A program made the translations under genes and the position numbers. Positions 15,800-23,124 of a DNA stretch of 34,901 nt are shown here, piece by piece; within the stretch, counting starts at the first letter, position 1, and the number at the start of each line of letters is the position of its first letter. The stretch is taken from assembly GCA_028279765.1 (NCBI GenBank), contig JANQND010000011.1:94976-129876 (forward strand). The letters run 5' to 3'. A model generated the notes under the pieces. It did no database searches and was not told the DNA's origin. It was given only the letters and a program-made list of their open reading frames with translations. Origin of the DNA: Candidatus Nanoarchaeia archaeon (lineage in GTDB: Archaea > Nanobdellota > Nanobdellia > Woesearchaeales > WJIZ01).

Positions 15800-16237
15800 A
15801 TGAGTATAGACAAGGCAGCTATAGAAAATGAGCAGGGCGTAATTGATGATATCGTGGATACACGCCTAAAGAAGTACACTATCCTGATTATTGATAGTGA
15901 TAAGCAGTTTGTGACTGAGGTCTGTGACGGGCTTGAAGTCTATAGTGATCAGCTGCAATGCAAAAGCTTCTCTGATAGCTCTGCTGCGATGAGATACCTA
16001 AAGAAGAGTAATCCTGACCTGGTTCTTCTGAATATTCATATGCCAAAGATTGACGGATGGAAGATTGCTGCGCATATTCATAAAGAATCTACTGCATTTC
16101 TCGTTTTCTTATGCGATGAGATTGATTCTATTACCAAAGAAAAAGCGCTGCGGATTGCGCAGGAACTCATCGTTAAGCCGATTAATATTATAGAACTCAA
16201 AGAGATACTTCTGGATATCCTGGCAAAGAAAAAATAA
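15800..16237 (+). CDS. Receiver-like (CheY-fold) protein with Asn at the phosphorylation site
   Basis: 145 residues: an N-terminal extension of about 25, then a receiver domain with alternating strands and helices. The acidic pair is present (D32, D34 in IIDSDK), as is the conserved Lys-Pro (K126-P127). The phospho-acceptor Asp is replaced by N78 (DLVLLNIHMPKIDGW), and the usual Thr/Ser switch position is Cys (C105). It is therefore a pseudo-receiver that probably cannot be phosphorylated and acts by constitutive protein binding. No histidine kinase is nearby. It converges on the coiled-coil gene of the ftsZ operon with a 6-base gap. Confidence 0.85.
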   Translation: MSIDKAAIENEQGVIDDIVDTRLKKYTILIIDSDKQFVTEVCDGLEVYSDQLQCKSFSDSSAAMRYLKKSNPDLVLLNIHMPKIDGWKIAAHIHKESTAFLVFLCDEIDSITKEKALRIAQELIVKPINIIELKEILLDILAKKK

Positions 16238-16243
16238 GACTGG

Positions 16244-16567
16244 TTATTTATTCCCGTAATAGAACATCTTATCTACAGAGACATCTTCCGGAGTATAACT
16301 ACCTGCCCTGTTATCCGGCTGCATCGGAGCTGATGAGGCCTGCTGAGGTTTCTGCTCTTCAGTAACCAGTGTAGTCTGAGGGTTTGCCGGAGCTCTCTGA
16401 ACTCCACTATCCAGCCGTTGTACCTTATTTTTTAGGGTAGCAATCTCCTGCTGAAGCTCAGAGATCTGATTGTTTGCGCTCTGTAACTGGTCCTTAAGAG
16501 TGTTTATTCTCATATCAATGAGATATTCAATCTTCTTTTCCATTAGATAATCCTGCTGCTGTTCCAT
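16244..16567 (-). CDS. Coiled-coil protein, third gene of the ftsZ operon
   Basis: 107 residues. Residues about 5-50 form a coiled coil with clear heptads (LKDQLQSANNQISELQQEI, LKNKVQRL). A Gln/Pro-rich disordered tail follows, ending in a short conserved-looking hydrophobic tip (VDKMFYYGNK) that may be a docking peptide. It starts 12 bases after the TPR-like gene. No family is recognised; by position it may be an FtsZ-associated scaffold (inference). Confidence 0.65.
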   Translation of the reverse strand: MEQQQDYLMEKKIEYLIDMRINTLKDQLQSANNQISELQQEIATLKNKVQRLDSGVQRAPANPQTTLVTEEQKPQQASSAPMQPDNRAGSYTPEDVSVDKMFYYGNK

Positions 16568-16579
16568 CGTGTATCAACC

Positions 16580-17311
16580 TTAGATTTTGAAGTTTTCACC
16601 AATAAATTTCAGCATAGCATGATTTTCTGCTGCTGCAAACATCTCTTTTGCCATAGGGATTTGGTTGTTCTTCATGAACCGCTCTCCCAGTGCATTCAAT
16701 TTTGGCTTGTTGTCAAGCTTTTTTAGAACTGCGCAGGCAACAGTATAATTTTGTTCGTTTGCTGATGCCTCAGCAAGCTGCTCAAAGAGGGCATTATCCT
16801 GTAATTCACCGCATAACTGATAGGCGAATTCAAATTTACCTCGCTCAATGCACACCTTTGCCAGGCCTGCGAGCCCTTCCCGATGATTAATCGCCCGAAA
16901 GGCTTGCGCTGCATCTTTGAACCTGCCATCAGTTAACGCTTTTGTGCCGATGTCCAGTAAAAGATCAGTCTTTCCTGCAAGCTTGTAGGCATCAATAGCT
17001 TTAGGAAACTGCCCAATCTTGGAAAATTCGTTCCCGACAGTGCCAAGCTGCTCCTGATTGCTGGTTAGTACGAATGCTTTTTGCGCTTCATCCAGGTTTC
17101 CTTTTTTGACATACTCCTGTCCCATTTCATTGAGAATTTCCATGCGCATCTCATAACTAAACATAGAGAGATCTACATGATCAATCCCCTTGCTCATTAA
17201 AGAAGGAAGAAGCTTCTTACAGCTTCCGCTTTGACAGGACTCTACCGTTGTCTGATGGTTTACTTTTTGGACCAGTTCGGCAACGACGCCTTTGAGGACT
17301 GCGTCCTGCAT
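16580..17311 (-). CDS. TPR-like helical repeat protein, second gene of the ftsZ operon
   Basis: 243 residues of alpha-solenoid. At least five helix pairs with TPR spacing are visible, for example YVKKGNLDEAQKAFVL, FSKIGQFPKAIDAYKLAG, ALTDGRFKDAAQAFRAI, CIERGKFEFAYQLCGEL and FMKNNQIPMAKEMFAAAE. A short Cys-containing segment (ESCQSGSCKK) lies near residue 25. Such proteins are protein-binding scaffolds. The ATG directly follows the TAA of ftsZ with no gap, so the two are translationally coupled, which points to a joint role in division. The exact function is not known. Confidence 0.8.
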   Translation of the reverse strand: MQDAVLKGVVAELVQKVNHQTTVESCQSGSCKKLLPSLMSKGIDHVDLSMFSYEMRMEILNEMGQEYVKKGNLDEAQKAFVLTSNQEQLGTVGNEFSKIGQFPKAIDAYKLAGKTDLLLDIGTKALTDGRFKDAAQAFRAINHREGLAGLAKVCIERGKFEFAYQLCGELQDNALFEQLAEASANEQNYTVACAVLKKLDNKPKLNALGERFMKNNQIPMAKEMFAAAENHAMLKFIGENFKI

Positions 17312-18379
17312 TTATACCATCCTGATGCCAAGTTCGTTGCTGACTTCTGCTCTCTGGGCCTGCTCTTCGCCTTGTGAGACTTTACCAAGAATCCATGGGC
17401 TCTTTACACCGGTCATGATGGTCATTACCGTTAGCTTTCCTTCCATATCATCCTTCACGCGGGCTCCCCAGATAACGTTTGCATCAGGGTCAAGGTTTTC
17501 AGTAATCAGTTCTCCAATTTTGTTTACTTCATCAAGTGTTAAGTCTGGGCCACCTTCAATTTGAATCAAGGATCCGGTAGCTCCTTTGTAGGAAATCTCA
17601 AGCAGAGGGTTTGCAAGGCAACCTCTTACTGCTTCATCAACTCTGTTCTTCGTATCAGATGCACCAACACCAATTGCTGCAACGCCTCCGTTTGTCATGA
17701 TCGCTTTTACGTCTGCGAAGTCAAGATTAACAAGGGAAGGAACAGCGATGGTCTCTACAATTCCTTTGATCATGGTAGAGATAAGCTCGTTTGCTACAGC
17801 GAATGCCTGTTGCACGGGAAGGTTTCCTGCGATAGCTACTAATCTATTGTTGTCGATAACGATAACGGTGTCGCATACTTCTCTTAATTGCTGCAGTCCG
17901 AATTCAGCTTTATCGATTCGCGCACGCTCAATATTGAATGGCATGGTTACGGTTCCGATCACGATGGCATCGTTTTCTTTTGCTACTTTTGCAACGACTG
18001 GTGCAGAGCCGGTTCCTGTTCCGCCACCCATACCTGCGCAGACGAAAACCATTTCAGCGCCCTTTAGTGAATCTTTTACCTGAGTGATAGACTCTTTTGC
18101 TGCCTCAGCTCCTTTTTGAGGGAACCCGCCGCATCCAAGGCCCCGGGTAATTTCTGATCCAATCAGGAATTTTTTATCAGATTCTGTCATATCAAGGTGC
18201 TGTTGATCGGTATTGGTTGCGATGATTTCTGCTCCTCTTACCCCTTTCTTATAGAGCCAATTTACCATGTTTGAGCCAGCGCCACCACAGCCAATTACTT
18301 TGATGTTTGCTTGTCCGATTTGGTTTATTTCTGGCATCTCTGCCGACTGCTTAGCAGCTGATTCTACGATAAAATCCAT
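17312..18379 (-). CDS. ftsZ: Cell division protein FtsZ
   Basis: 355 residues. The tubulin-type GTPase core is complete: GCGGAGSN at 30-37, the GTP-binding GGGTGTGSAP at 118-127, and the T7 catalytic loop NLDFADVKAIM at 218-228, whose Asp hydrolyses the GTP of the next subunit. It polymerises into the division ring. The C-terminus ends in a short LGIRMV, similar to the short tails of archaeal FtsZ. The promoter box is about 70 bases upstream, with a GAGGT-containing ribosome binding site. It is first in an operon with a TPR-like and a coiled-coil gene. No sepF or second ftsZ is in the window. Confidence 0.97.
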   Translation of the reverse strand: MDFIVESAAKQSAEMPEINQIGQANIKVIGCGGAGSNMVNWLYKKGVRGAEIIATNTDQQHLDMTESDKKFLIGSEITRGLGCGGFPQKGAEAAKESITQVKDSLKGAEMVFVCAGMGGGTGTGSAPVVAKVAKENDAIVIGTVTMPFNIERARIDKAEFGLQQLREVCDTVIVIDNNRLVAIAGNLPVQQAFAVANELISTMIKGIVETIAVPSLVNLDFADVKAIMTNGGVAAIGVGASDTKNRVDEAVRGCLANPLLEISYKGATGSLIQIEGGPDLTLDEVNKIGELITENLDPDANVIWGARVKDDMEGKLTVMTIMTGVKSPWILGKVSQGEEQAQRAEVSNELGIRMV

Positions 18380-18446
18380 TTTTCCTGCACCTCAAGTTTA
18401 GTTTTATTGATCTAAATAACTAGATACTTTTTTTCTGAACTCGCAT

Positions 18447-18460
18447 ATATTTAAATGTTA
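18447..18460 (-). promoter_or_regulatory. ftsZ promoter
   Basis: A TTTAAATATATG-type box on the minus strand predicts a leader of about 45 bases. The leader contains a small imperfect palindrome (TCTAGTTATTTAGA, 18409-18422) and TTGAGGTGCAGG before the ATG. Confidence 0.5.
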
Positions 18461-18581
18461 CGTTTTTGTATACTGGTTTAGAAATATGGGAAAGCGGGTA
18501 CTGGAACTCATTTCGTTTTGTTGCCTGCACCCTAGGACACAAATAAAAGAGGAAAATTACAAGAAAACAAGATACTATCCC

Positions 18582-18767
18582 TTATTTTTTGTCCAACAGT
18601 TCTCCGCCCACAGCCCAGTTTTCCCGTTCGATCTCTTCAATAACAATATAGTGCCGCTCTGGCTTTTTGCCGGTTATTTCCGCGATAACCCTGGTGACTT
18701 CTGCACTGATTTTTTCCTTTTGCTCCCTTGTTATCGAGCCTGCAAGTTTTATGTTTACGTATGGCAT
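18582..18767 (-). CDS. 4-oxalocrotonate tautomerase-family protein
   Basis: 61 residues, the exact size of the 4-OT monomer. The mature protein would begin with the catalytic Pro (MPYVNIKL); Pro at the N-terminus acts as the general base. The helix (ITREQKEKISAEVTRVIAEITG) and second strand (RHYIVIEEI) fit the family. Members tautomerise enol acids, but many have unknown substrates. A TTAATATATAG box about 28 bases upstream gives a leaderless transcript. A 113-residue frame on the other strand overlaps it and is a shadow. Confidence 0.9.
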   Translation of the reverse strand: MPYVNIKLAGSITREQKEKISAEVTRVIAEITGKKPERHYIVIEEIERENWAVGGELLDKK

Positions 18768-18860
18768 GGGATTTTTGATGAGTCGTATCTATATATTAAT
18801 TATGGTACTGTATATACTATACTATAGAGGTTAGAGTTTTAATCTTGTTCTAGCCAAATC

Positions 18861-18870
18861 GTTTTAAAGG
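18861..18870 (+). promoter_or_regulatory. TATA box of the HAD gene
   Basis: GTTTTAAAGG is centred 28 bases before the ATG at 18893, so the broken gene still has an intact leaderless promoter. Confidence 0.5.
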
Positions 18871-18892
18871 CAGTTTCATTCTTTCCTTTATT

Positions 18893-19219
18893 ATGGGTGA
18901 TACTGTTTATCTTTGCGCTAACACTGCTGCAGTAGATGCTTTCTTGTGGGCTAAAGAGAAGACTGTGGAGAGAATTTGCAATGATCTTGGCATATCTTAT
19001 GATAGAGTAGGAGTGATTGGCGATGAGCGTATTGATCTTCCTATGCTGCGAATGGAAGGTTTAGGATTAATCGGGACGGTTGCTAATGCTCAAGATGAGG
19101 TCAAGGCATATGTGGGATCGCAAGGGCATGGGCATGTATCCGAATACTCAGTATTTGATGGGTTCATGGACTTCTATGCTCTGTGCTGCAAGCGAGGAAT
19201 TGAACTTGTTATTTACTGA
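18893..19219 (+). pseudogene. HAD hydrolase, C-terminal half, first piece of a permuted broken gene
   Basis: 108 residues corresponding to the second half of a Cof/SPP-like HAD phosphatase. A cap-exit strand and Lys-containing helix come first (VDAFLWAKEKTVERICNDLGI), then motif IV (VGVIGDERIDLPMLR) and the typical NAQDEVKAYV helix. The nucleophile motif that should come before these is missing here and appears downstream instead. The frame ends at 19219, but removing one T in the ATTTAC at 19211-19216 would continue into the next piece as GIELVITDKDGVL, a perfect motif I strand. This suggests one original gene with an indel. Confidence 0.65.
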
Positions 19220-19463
19220 CAAAGATGGCGTTCTCAAGCAGGGTAGCAATGCTTCCTGGGGATCGCAGTATGCTGAGCTGTTATCTGGGATGGGGCAGAA
19301 CGGGAATCCATTTTGCATTACCCTTAGTGGCTCTACCTATTCTCAGAATAAGAAATTCATGAAAGCGTATGGATTGGATGATCAATTGCGTGAAAACCCT
19401 GCAGTACAGACTTTCCCCTACTTTATACATTTTGAAAACGGATTCTTGCCTATGATGTACTGA
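19176..19463 (+). pseudogene. HAD hydrolase, N-terminal half with nucleophile motif, second piece
   Basis: Holds motif I (LLFTDKDGVL; first Asp the nucleophile, second the general acid), motif II (CITLSGSTYS) and the PYFIHFENGF strand that normally leads to the cap domain. The nearest ATG, at 19176, overlaps the first piece. The frame closes at 19463, just after ENGFLPMMY. A one-base change near 19446-19448 restores ENGF-x-AYDVLSGELTNARDML into the third piece. It is a fragment of the same gene, out of frame with both neighbours. Confidence 0.6.
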
Positions 19464-19489
19464 GTGGAGAGCTTACTAACGCTAGGGAT

Positions 19490-19792
19490 ATGCTTAACTC
19501 TGATTTACTTGACCATTTAAAAGGGCCGTTTGAAGAGAAAGTTGCGAGCAGGGTCGCATCATCTCTCTCTGACTTCGAATTTATTATGAGCGATCAGAGC
19601 AATAGCCAGAAAGGGGTAGTCTATCATGTTAGGGAGAAGGTATCCATGGTTACCATTGCTCTTCCACGAGAAGATACTGAGGGGAGGCCATTTCGCGTGA
19701 CTTCAGAGGCTGATACTCTGAGAGGAATTATTCTTGATATTATGAAAGAGCAGGCAATTTCTCTTGGGATGGACTATTCTGTTATTGAATAA
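19490..19792 (+). pseudogene. HAD hydrolase cap domain, third piece
   Basis: The open frame has its first ATG at 19490, but sense continues upstream to about 19448 (AYDVLSGELTNAR). The sequence is an alpha/beta cap (SSLSDFEFIMSDQ, VSMVTIALPRE, TLRGIILDIMKEQ) and ends at MDYSVIE. In a normal Cof-like enzyme that point would run on into the piece found at 18893. The order C-half, N-half, cap is thus a circular permutation. Whether the cell makes any working product from these pieces is not clear. Confidence 0.6.
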
Positions 19793-19812
19793 CTCTGCTT
19801 CTCTCACTTTAG

Positions 19813-19870
19813 CAAATTTTATAAAGTAAAACCCTCATAATGCACGAATAGATTAAAAAAGAGGCTGATA
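19813..19870 (+). promoter_or_regulatory. Promoter and ribosome binding site of the helical/Pro-rich gene pair
   Basis: ATTTTATAAAG at 19814-19824 predicts a start near 19847. GAGGCTGAT about 6 bases before the ATG at 19873 is a fair Shine-Dalgarno. Confidence 0.45.
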
Positions 19871-19872
19871 GC

Positions 19873-20445
19873 ATGGAGAAGGATGATGGATATATTGTAA
19901 CTCCCTATTCTGATATTTCTGAGACAAAGAAAAAACTCAAGCGCCTGGATAACAAGGATGAGGTGGGCTCTTCTGAACTGATTTCCTCGATGAAGGACCT
20001 GACAAAGAATATGTCGGGCATGCTGGAGCTCTTTAAGACTGCGGCAGATGAGATGAAGCTTGAGGAGCAGGAGGAGCATACCGTCTCAGAGCATATTAAC
20101 CCGATCATGCAAAAGCTCGACGAGATCATTGAACAAAACAAGATCATTGCAGAGGGAATGGTTGCTTTATCTGAGTTAGTGAAAGAAAAGCTCAGTGATG
20201 CTCCGGCATTTAAGGGTCCGTCAGGTCCTCTTCCGACCCGGCCACCTGCGCATAACGGCCCTTCACGGCCAGTCTCTCCGCCACCGGTGCAGCCGCCGCC
20301 AGGTCCTGCGCAGTCTATGGCACCGCCGCCAGCTTTTGATAGCATGCCACCTCCCGGTATGCCTCCGAGCGCTTCGTCGGGACAAACGCCGCCACCGCTT
20401 CCGCCTCAACCTGAAAAAAAATCCTTTGGTTTTCTTAAGAAATGA
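19873..20445 (+). CDS. Helical protein with Pro-rich C-terminal tail
   Basis: 190 residues. Residues about 14-112 are helical, with leucine-spaced stretches (ISSMKDLTKNMSGMLELFK, INPIMQKLDEIIEQNKII, MVALSELVKEKL). Residues about 113-180 are a Pro-rich tail with PPP and RPP runs. The protein ends in the basic aromatic tip KKSFGFLKK, which looks like a docking or membrane-touching motif. Its stop overlaps the next ATG by four bases, so it is coupled to the coiled-coil gene. No family is recognised. The tail suggests a protein-interaction partner in a surface or cytoskeletal complex (inference). Confidence 0.75.
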   Translation: MEKDDGYIVTPYSDISETKKKLKRLDNKDEVGSSELISSMKDLTKNMSGMLELFKTAADEMKLEEQEEHTVSEHINPIMQKLDEIIEQNKIIAEGMVALSELVKEKLSDAPAFKGPSGPLPTRPPAHNGPSRPVSPPPVQPPPGPAQSMAPPPAFDSMPPPGMPPSASSGQTPPPLPPQPEKKSFGFLKK

Positions 20446-21038
20446 ATCCCAGACAGGTTAGTCCGCAGCAGCTGAAGCGATTTGTACGCCATCTTTGCCG
20501 TGTTGCCTCGCATTATCATAATCGTGAGCATGCACGAAAGGGTGTGGACTCACAGATGCAGAAACTGAAGAAGGCAACTGCTGCTGATAAGGAACTTATT
20601 GCCCTTAATGATAAAATCAATAAGCTGGTTGAAAAGGAATCTGCTGTCGCTGAGCTCGGCTCCATGAAGCGCGCTCCTTCTTCATTGCATTATCGGATGC
20701 GATCACTTGAGGCGCAGCTCAATGCCGCTGCTAAAGAGCGGGACGCACTTACCCTGGAGAATAAGAAGCTGAGAGAGGCACTTGATTCTGTTGGAGATAT
20801 TACCTCGCATATTCGCGATCATAAGGAAGAAACAAAGAAGAGAGTCCAGAAGATCGAATCTGATGTTGATACTGAATATCGTACGTTCATGATCGACGAT
20901 ATTAAAGAGAAGATTGGCCTGCTGGAGGACCAATATAAAGTTCTGTCCAAAGACAAGACGATTAGCCCTGCACGCTTATTTAAGATAAAAGAAAAGCTGA
21001 ATGAATATAAGAAAAAGGTAAAAAAACTGCGCTCATAG
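20442..21038 (+). CDS. Long coiled-coil protein
   Basis: 198 residues, nearly all helical. Basic N-terminus (SPQQLKRFVRHLCRVASHYHNREHARKG), then coiled coil from about 40 to 195 with heptads such as LIALNDKINKLVEKESAVAEL, LEAQLNAAAKERDALTLENKKL and IKEKIGLLEDQYKVLSK. It contains a break near residue 80 (SLHYRMRSLE). It is soluble by sequence. It is translated with the preceding Pro-rich gene (ATGA overlap) and converges on the histone-fold gene, their ends overlapping by six bases. Function unknown. Confidence 0.75.
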   Translation: MNPRQVSPQQLKRFVRHLCRVASHYHNREHARKGVDSQMQKLKKATAADKELIALNDKINKLVEKESAVAELGSMKRAPSSLHYRMRSLEAQLNAAAKERDALTLENKKLREALDSVGDITSHIRDHKEETKKRVQKIESDVDTEYRTFMIDDIKEKIGLLEDQYKVLSKDKTISPARLFKIKEKLNEYKKKVKKLRS

Positions 21039-21215
21039 ATCTTTTGGCATGACGGTTGTTCTTCCGTTTAATACTGCCCTTTTACATGCGCTTGCAATCA
21101 ATTCTTCTACTTTTTTGGTTAATTCGTCTGAGAAATCAGATGCAACATTGAGCGGTTTTCCATTATTTGTAGCGAGTTCCTTTACCCGTGATGCAACGAC
21201 TAGTGTTTTTGCCAT
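21033..21215 (-). CDS. DUF1931 histone-fold protein
   Basis: 60 residues. The sequence ASRVKEL ... LNVASDFSDELTKKVEELIASACKRAVLNGRTTVMPKDL matches the single histone-fold DUF1931 family: short helix, long central helix, and the NGRTTV loop before a last short helix. These are small archaeal DNA-associated proteins, probably dimeric. The TATA box TTTTATAAAAT is about 35 bases upstream, and AGGGTGAT just before the ATG is a Shine-Dalgarno. It ends six bases inside the convergent coiled-coil gene. Confidence 0.88.
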   Translation of the reverse strand: MAKTLVVASRVKELATNNGKPLNVASDFSDELTKKVEELIASACKRAVLNGRTTVMPKDL

Positions 21216-21246
21216 GATATCACCCTTTTTTCTTCTACCTGCTTGA

Positions 21247-21257
21247 TTTTATAAAAT
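21247..21257 (-). promoter_or_regulatory. TATA box of the DUF1931 gene
   Basis: ATTTTATAAAA is placed about 35 bases upstream of the ATG at 21215, giving a short leader that carries the AGGGTGAT ribosome binding site. Confidence 0.55.
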
Positions 21258-21284
21258 TTTTGATTAATCCCGTTTTACTTGAGG

Positions 21285-21389
21285 AAATCCAGCCAACCTC
21301 GGCGGAAGACGAATATTTTGTTCTACAAAATATTCTACGAGGTACTCCGAAGGAACAACCCTCCCCTCGTCTTCGCCATGGCTGGATTT
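21285..21389. repeat. Multi-hairpin element, family B, copy 2
   Basis: An outer 11-base perfect stem AAATCCAGCCA/TGGCTGGATTT (21285-21295 with 21379-21389) is followed by GGCG(G)AAGACGA/TCGTCTTCGCC (21301-21312 with 21367-21377). Next come a 9-base perfect hairpin AATATTTTG/CAAAATATT (21312-21334) and an ACGAGG/CCTCGT hairpin. Its loop holds TCCGAAGGAACAACCCTC (21346-21363), identical to 18 bases of the copy at 7051-7144. It fills the gap between the end of gltX and the promoter of the DUF1931 gene. Confidence 0.88.
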
Positions 21390-21400
21390 TTGCACTCTAT

Positions 21401-23071
21401 TTATCGATGTGTGAACCAGAACTTGAAAATGTCTGCTTTTTTATCTAATCTGCAGAATCCAAAGCGCTCAAACTGGATAACCTCTCCTTCTTCTAATGAT
21501 TGAATGTTATTCTCTGCAATGCCTTTGATTATTTCTTTATCGGGCATAAGAATTTCAATATTTATGTTGTTTTCTTGAGGTAGCCAATTGATGACTTTTT
21601 TTCCTTTTCCCCGAAAGTCCTCAAAGTCTTCCGAGTTGAATATGATGCTCTCTCCTTCTTTTTTGATATTGATGCAGTCCATTAACCGGATTAATTCCTG
21701 ATCTTGCATCTGATCGAGGTCTTTTTTGGAGAGAATGAAGTTTTCGCTAATTTTGAAAGATCTCCCGCCTTTTTTTTCATTTGGATTGAGGTGCAGCTCT
21801 ACTTGTTTTTTTGGTGTGTTGCTTATTTGTAGTTCTTGCGGATCGAAGATGGCAGAGAATCGCTTTGCATCATTATCTAATAGTCTCTTGTTGTGCATAA
21901 TGAGATCATCCCAGGTTAATGTGGCTTCTGCTTTCGAGATGCCTGTGGAGATGACAAAGTTCTTGATTGCCTCTGGCAGGAACCCTCTTCGTTTGAGAGC
22001 GACTAAGGTGGTCAATGTGGGGTCGTCCCAACCTATGAGCTCTTTTGACTCCACCTTTTCTCTGATGATTCTTCCTGAGGATTCCACACCTTTCATGTTG
22101 AACCTGCCGAACTCATAGGTTTTGGTTACTGTTATGCTAAGGTTTTTTTGAATCCACTGCTGCAGCTCTGCTCTTAATTCGAATTCTTTTGATCTTAGAC
22201 GCATGTCAATATTTGAGTGCGCATCCATGACGGAGTTTTGAAAATCATAATTCGGCCAGACTCGATATTTCTTTCCCTGCCGTGGATGCTCTTCATCTAG
22301 GATTCGAAACATGGTGGGATCACGCATGGTAGTGTTTTGATGCTTGAGATCGATTTTCAGCCTGAGGATAGCTGATCCTGCCTCGGCAGTTTTCATTTCT
22401 TCCCAGAGTGTTTTATTTTCTTCTACAGAATTCTCTCTGTGCTTTGTGAGTATTCCTTTTTCCCTGCTCTTTTTGATGTCCTCTGGTGAAGATTTGTCTA
22501 CGTACGCAAGCCCTTTTTCGATTAATTGCTCTGCTTTTTGATAGTATATGTCCATGAAGTCTGAGGCATAGAGTACTTCATCCCATTTAGCACCGAGCCA
22601 TGAGAAATTATCGAGCATGATATCATAGTATTCCTTTTTTACGGTCGCAGGGTTCGTATCTTCGAACCTTAGAATGAATTTGCCATTGTATTGCTTTGCC
22701 AATAAGAAGTTTAGAAGACATGCTTTTGCATGGCCGATGTGCGGATATTTTTCCGGACCTGGTGGGAAGGCAGTGGTTACGTTTTGATTGTCATCGAAGC
22801 CTAAGAAGGCAAAGATATTTCGCTCTTCTTTTTCTTTTTTTTCCAGCAATTCTGGTGCGAGGTTTTGTAACTGTTCTGTTTGCTCTTCTACTGATAGCTG
22901 ATGGATTTCTTTGAGGACTTCCTGAATTTTTTGAGAAATCTCTTTTGCCTGTTTCTTGTTTTCGGGGTTTTCAGCGAAAATCTTTCCGATGATTGCGCCC
23001 GGATTTGCTTTTCCTTTGAACTTGATTGCGTTTTGCAGGGCGTATTTTCGAATAGTTTGATCCATATCCAT
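21401..23071 (-). CDS. gltX: Glutamyl-tRNA synthetase, archaeal type
   Basis: 556 residues, the size of archaeal GluRS, which charges tRNA-Glu and in many archaea also tRNA-Gln. A helical N-terminal extension of about 100 residues precedes the Rossmann core with TAFPPGPEKYPHIGHAKA (HIGH motif) and FILRFEDTNP. Archaeal markers follow: PNYDFQNSVMDAHSNI, then GRIIREKVESKELIGWDDPTL and LVALKRRGFLPEAI. The KMSKS-like loop is degenerate (SSGRIIREK rather than SKSK). The C-terminal part is the beta-barrel anticodon-binding region of the GlnRS type. The TATA box near 23089-23100 gives a leaderless start at 23071. Confidence 0.95.
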   Translation of the reverse strand: MDMDQTIRKYALQNAIKFKGKANPGAIIGKIFAENPENKKQAKEISQKIQEVLKEIHQLSVEEQTEQLQNLAPELLEKKEKEERNIFAFLGFDDNQNVTTAFPPGPEKYPHIGHAKACLLNFLLAKQYNGKFILRFEDTNPATVKKEYYDIMLDNFSWLGAKWDEVLYASDFMDIYYQKAEQLIEKGLAYVDKSSPEDIKKSREKGILTKHRENSVEENKTLWEEMKTAEAGSAILRLKIDLKHQNTTMRDPTMFRILDEEHPRQGKKYRVWPNYDFQNSVMDAHSNIDMRLRSKEFELRAELQQWIQKNLSITVTKTYEFGRFNMKGVESSGRIIREKVESKELIGWDDPTLTTLVALKRRGFLPEAIKNFVISTGISKAEATLTWDDLIMHNKRLLDNDAKRFSAIFDPQELQISNTPKKQVELHLNPNEKKGGRSFKISENFILSKKDLDQMQDQELIRLMDCINIKKEGESIIFNSEDFEDFRGKGKKVINWLPQENNINIEILMPDKEIIKGIAENNIQSLEEGEVIQFERFGFCRLDKKADIFKFWFTHR

Positions 23072-23124
23072 GCATGGTTGAACTGGAGTATTTTATTTAA
23101 AAGTATTGGAATTGCTACGACTTC

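Noticed and set aside
18486-18827. 113-residue plus-strand frame
   Set aside because: It lies mostly opposite the 4-OT gene, has no recognisable domain, and the minus-strand gene has a clear family match and promoter.
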